6,853 bases of DNA from contig CAUGKZ010000091.1 of assembly GCA_959600065.1 (NCBI GenBank), forward strand, positions 1-6,853. Direction: 5' to 3'. The position numbers and the translations under genes were made by a program. The notes below the pieces were generated by a model, which had not been told where the DNA came from, made no database searches, and saw only the letters and a list, made by a program, of their open reading frames with translations. Shown piece after piece: positions 5,368 to 6,853 of the stretch. The DNA comes from an uncultured Kroppenstedtia sp. (GTDB taxonomy: Bacteria; Bacillota; Bacilli; Thermoactinomycetales; DSM-45169). How positions within the stretch are numbered: the stretch's first letter is position 1; each line of letters starts with the position of its first letter.

Positions 5368-6531
5368 TTACGGAGATGTGAAGATTTCCACTGTCAGGTA
5401 ACCTCCATTGGCAGTGGACTTGATCATGATCGGTTTGGACAGGCTGTTCTGGAACTTGAAATCCGGGCCGTACCAGGCCACTGTGGCATCTCGCCCTTGG
5501 GGAACATAGGTGACTTCCTTACTGTGAGAAAAGCGGGCGGTCACTTTCAATCCGGCATGATCCACACTGTTGTACAGGGTGGAAGAGGTTTGACAAATCC
5601 CTCCCCCCATCCCGTCAGTAAATTCACCGTTGACGATAACCGTGGCATTTTTGTAGCCCCGCTGTGCCGTCCGTTGTCCCACGGTTTCGTTAAAAGAGAA
5701 CTCCTCCCCGGGATTTAACACCAGGTTGTTGATCGCTTGGCTAGACAGACGAACATTGGTGGTCCGGTTGATCTCACCAGGGTTATAACGCGTGGTGTAC
5801 CTCCCGATCCGCTTTTGGTCCACCTGCTCCAGCTGCGCGGCAGTCACCTTTGGTTCTAGAGTCTCTACCGGCAGTTTCCGAGGCTTATTGATCCCTTCGG
5901 GAAGGTTGGCGATCCACTCCTCCACTTTCTCTTTTTGGATCTCCCTTCCCTCTTTCTCCGGTTCAATCGGTGAATTCAACCGTTCCATCTGGGCATCGAC
6001 GGCTGGTTTTTCCACATCTTTTTCCACTTGGGCAAACCATTTTTCCCATTTCTCAGGGTCCAATGTCTTGGGATCCTTACCGTCAAAACCCATTTTCCTC
6101 AGATCGGCTTCCCAGCTTTGGTCCTCATAAGTGAGGATCCATTTGAGTGGGGCTGGTTTTACTTTTGCGCTGGTATGCTCAGTGACTCCCCCTGTCAACA
6201 GCAGGGTACCCAACCCCACCACCAAAACCCCTGTCGTAATCGTTCCCAGAGCCGTTCCCGCCGGCCCCAGCTTCTTCAGTGGGCGCTGCAACCCCGGTAT
6301 TTTGGAGACTGAACCGATCACTTTTTCTCCCAGTTTACTCAGCCAGCCAGCACTCGACGTCTCTGCAGAGTTTTTCTCCACTGGGGCCGTCTCTGCTGCT
6401 GCAGCGGGTTCCGGTCCGGTAAAGGACTGCTGCTCGTGATCTGTTTCTTTCCCTGCTTCATTAACCTCGAATTGCGGCTGTTCTTTGTTCCCCTGCTCAT
6501 TCCCCTGCGAAAGCTTATTATTCTCTTCCAA
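5368..6531 (-). CDS. Membrane-anchored VanW-family protein
   Basis: VanW-domain proteins are cell-envelope proteins of unknown biochemical role, named after a gene in some vancomycin-resistance clusters; presence of the domain does not mean resistance. The 387-residue protein has four parts. Residues 1-60 are a polar, Glu/Gln/Ala/Pro-rich, probably disordered tail. Residues 61-90 are basic. One hydrophobic segment follows at about 91-114. The outside region holds a charged, coiled linker (about 128-238, possibly a degenerate peptidoglycan-binding-like domain as in YoaR) and the VanW domain (about 241-375). That domain shows RYTTRYNPGEINRTTNV, LNPGEEFSFNETVG and the hallmark GGGICQTSSTLYN (309-321). 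The start is TTG at 6531, supported by AAGGAGAGGG upstream and no better in-frame start with a site nearby. A leader hairpin precedes it and a strong terminator follows. The topology with a long cytoplasmic tail is inferred. Confidence 0.93.
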   Translation of the reverse strand: MEENNKLSQGNEQGNKEQPQFEVNEAGKETDHEQQSFTGPEPAAAAETAPVEKNSAETSSAGWLSKLGEKVIGSVSKIPGLQRPLKKLGPAGTALGTITTGVLVVGLGTLLLTGGVTEHTSAKVKPAPLKWILTYEDQSWEADLRKMGFDGKDPKTLDPEKWEKWFAQVEKDVEKPAVDAQMERLNSPIEPEKEGREIQKEKVEEWIANLPEGINKPRKLPVETLEPKVTAAQLEQVDQKRIGRYTTRYNPGEINRTTNVRLSSQAINNLVLNPGEEFSFNETVGQRTAQRGYKNATVIVNGEFTDGMGGGICQTSSTLYNSVDHAGLKVTARFSHSKEVTYVPQGRDATVAWYGPDFKFQNSLSKPIMIKSTANGGYLTVEIFTSP

Positions 6532-6550
6532 CTGCTTCCCTCTCCTTCAG

Positions 6551-6575
6551 ACCGGATGTTCCCATCCTGTCCGGT
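6551..6575 (-). other. Leader hairpin just upstream of the VanW gene ribosome binding site
   Basis: In the transcript, GGATG and CATCC form a stem on a GGAA tetraloop, and ACC/GGT outside it can extend the helix past a GGACA bulge; alternatively ACCGGA pairs with TCCGGT. It ends about three bases before AAGGAGAGGG, so it could affect ribosome access. A perfect -35 TTGACA lies upstream (6612-6607, minus strand), but no -10 box sits at 16-18 bases, so no promoter is called. Confidence 0.4.
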
Positions 6576-6665
6576 AGTTCCTATTTTTTGATATTGGAAA
6601 CAGACTGTGTCAATGATTTACATATTCCGTATTCTTGTGAATTGTGCCCCTAAAAAAGAGAACGG

Positions 6666-6853
6666 TTAAAAAAGACGACCTTGCTGAAACCCATGACTGC
6701 TCTGAGGTGGGTCCAACGCCATTCGAACCGCCTTCCGATATACATTAGGCAAAGCATAGTGTTCAAGTTCTTTTTCTTCCACCCAAGCACAATCTGCAGG
6801 CAGGTTCTCTTCCGCCAGACACAGCCCCTGCACCAGCGTGATTAACCAGCGCC
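6666..6853 (-). CDS. mutY: Probable A/G-specific adenine glycosylase MutY, C-terminal 61 residues (cut by window edge)
   Basis: MutY removes adenine mispaired with 8-oxoguanine or guanine. Only the end of the gene is visible, starting from the first full codon at 6851 and ending at TAA (6668-6666). The peptide has an RWLITLVQG strand, an acidic loop and then WVEEKELEHYALPNVYRKA (about residues 23-41), followed by a polar tail ending GRLF. The pattern W-V-x4-L-x2-Y-A-L-P-N-x2-R-K resembles the end of the MutY C-terminal, Nudix-like 8-oxoG recognition domain. The catalytic glycosylase domain and iron-sulfur cluster lie outside the window, so a stand-alone Nudix-type protein is an alternative. 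No hairpin terminator follows; two T-rich runs (6675-6668 and 6657-6652 on the minus strand) lie nearby without a stem. Confidence 0.65.
   Translation of the reverse strand, partial: RWLITLVQGLCLAEENLPADCAWVEEKELEHYALPNVYRKAVRMALDPPQSSHGFQQGRLF

Noticed and set aside
5272..5718. A plus-strand 148-residue open frame.
   Set aside because: It is antisense to the conserved VanW domain and begins inside the terminator stretch.

Overview
The window looks like the chromosome of a moderately GC-rich, low-complexity-free member of the Bacillota. The best guess is a Thermoactinomycetaceae-type Bacillales relative. This rests on a Bacillus-type CodY, an NtdP (DUF402) phosphatase, a short Bacillus-type signal peptidase I, a proline-biosynthetic reductase behind a T-box leader, strong AGGAGG-type ribosome binding sites and sigma-A promoters. 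The genus is an inference; no rRNA or other taxonomic marker is present.

Layout. Minus strand from the left edge: the N-terminal 196 codons of codY (1-588, cut by the edge), a 246-base gap with a likely codY promoter, then lepB (835-1362) and ntdP (1374-1916), which lie 11 bases apart and probably form one operon. A divergent control region (about 1920-2367) follows. Its plus-strand half has a near-consensus sigma-A promoter and a complete T-box leader that drives proI (2368-3195, the only plus-strand gene), which ends in its own terminator. The rest is minus strand again: a GNAT acetyltransferase (3407-3853), an orphan six-helix membrane protein (4010-4729), a doubtful small ORF with a zinc-finger-like Cys/His spacing (4825-5025), a structured non-coding stretch with a strong inverted repeat (5056-5305), a strong terminator (5306-5341), a VanW-domain membrane-anchored protein (5368-6531), and the C-terminal end of a probable mutY (6666-6853, cut by the right edge).

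How the genes relate. The left half has a nutritional theme: CodY senses branched-chain amino acids and GTP, NtdP hydrolyses nucleoside tri- and diphosphates, and proI is induced when tRNA-Pro is uncharged. LepB and the VanW protein belong to protein export and the cell envelope. I see no mobile element, CRISPR array, phage gene, toxin or defence system, and no clear new multi-gene system. The items most worth a second look are the intergenic inverted repeat near 5174-5236, the small Cys/His ORF beside it, the orphan membrane protein, and the proline T-box.
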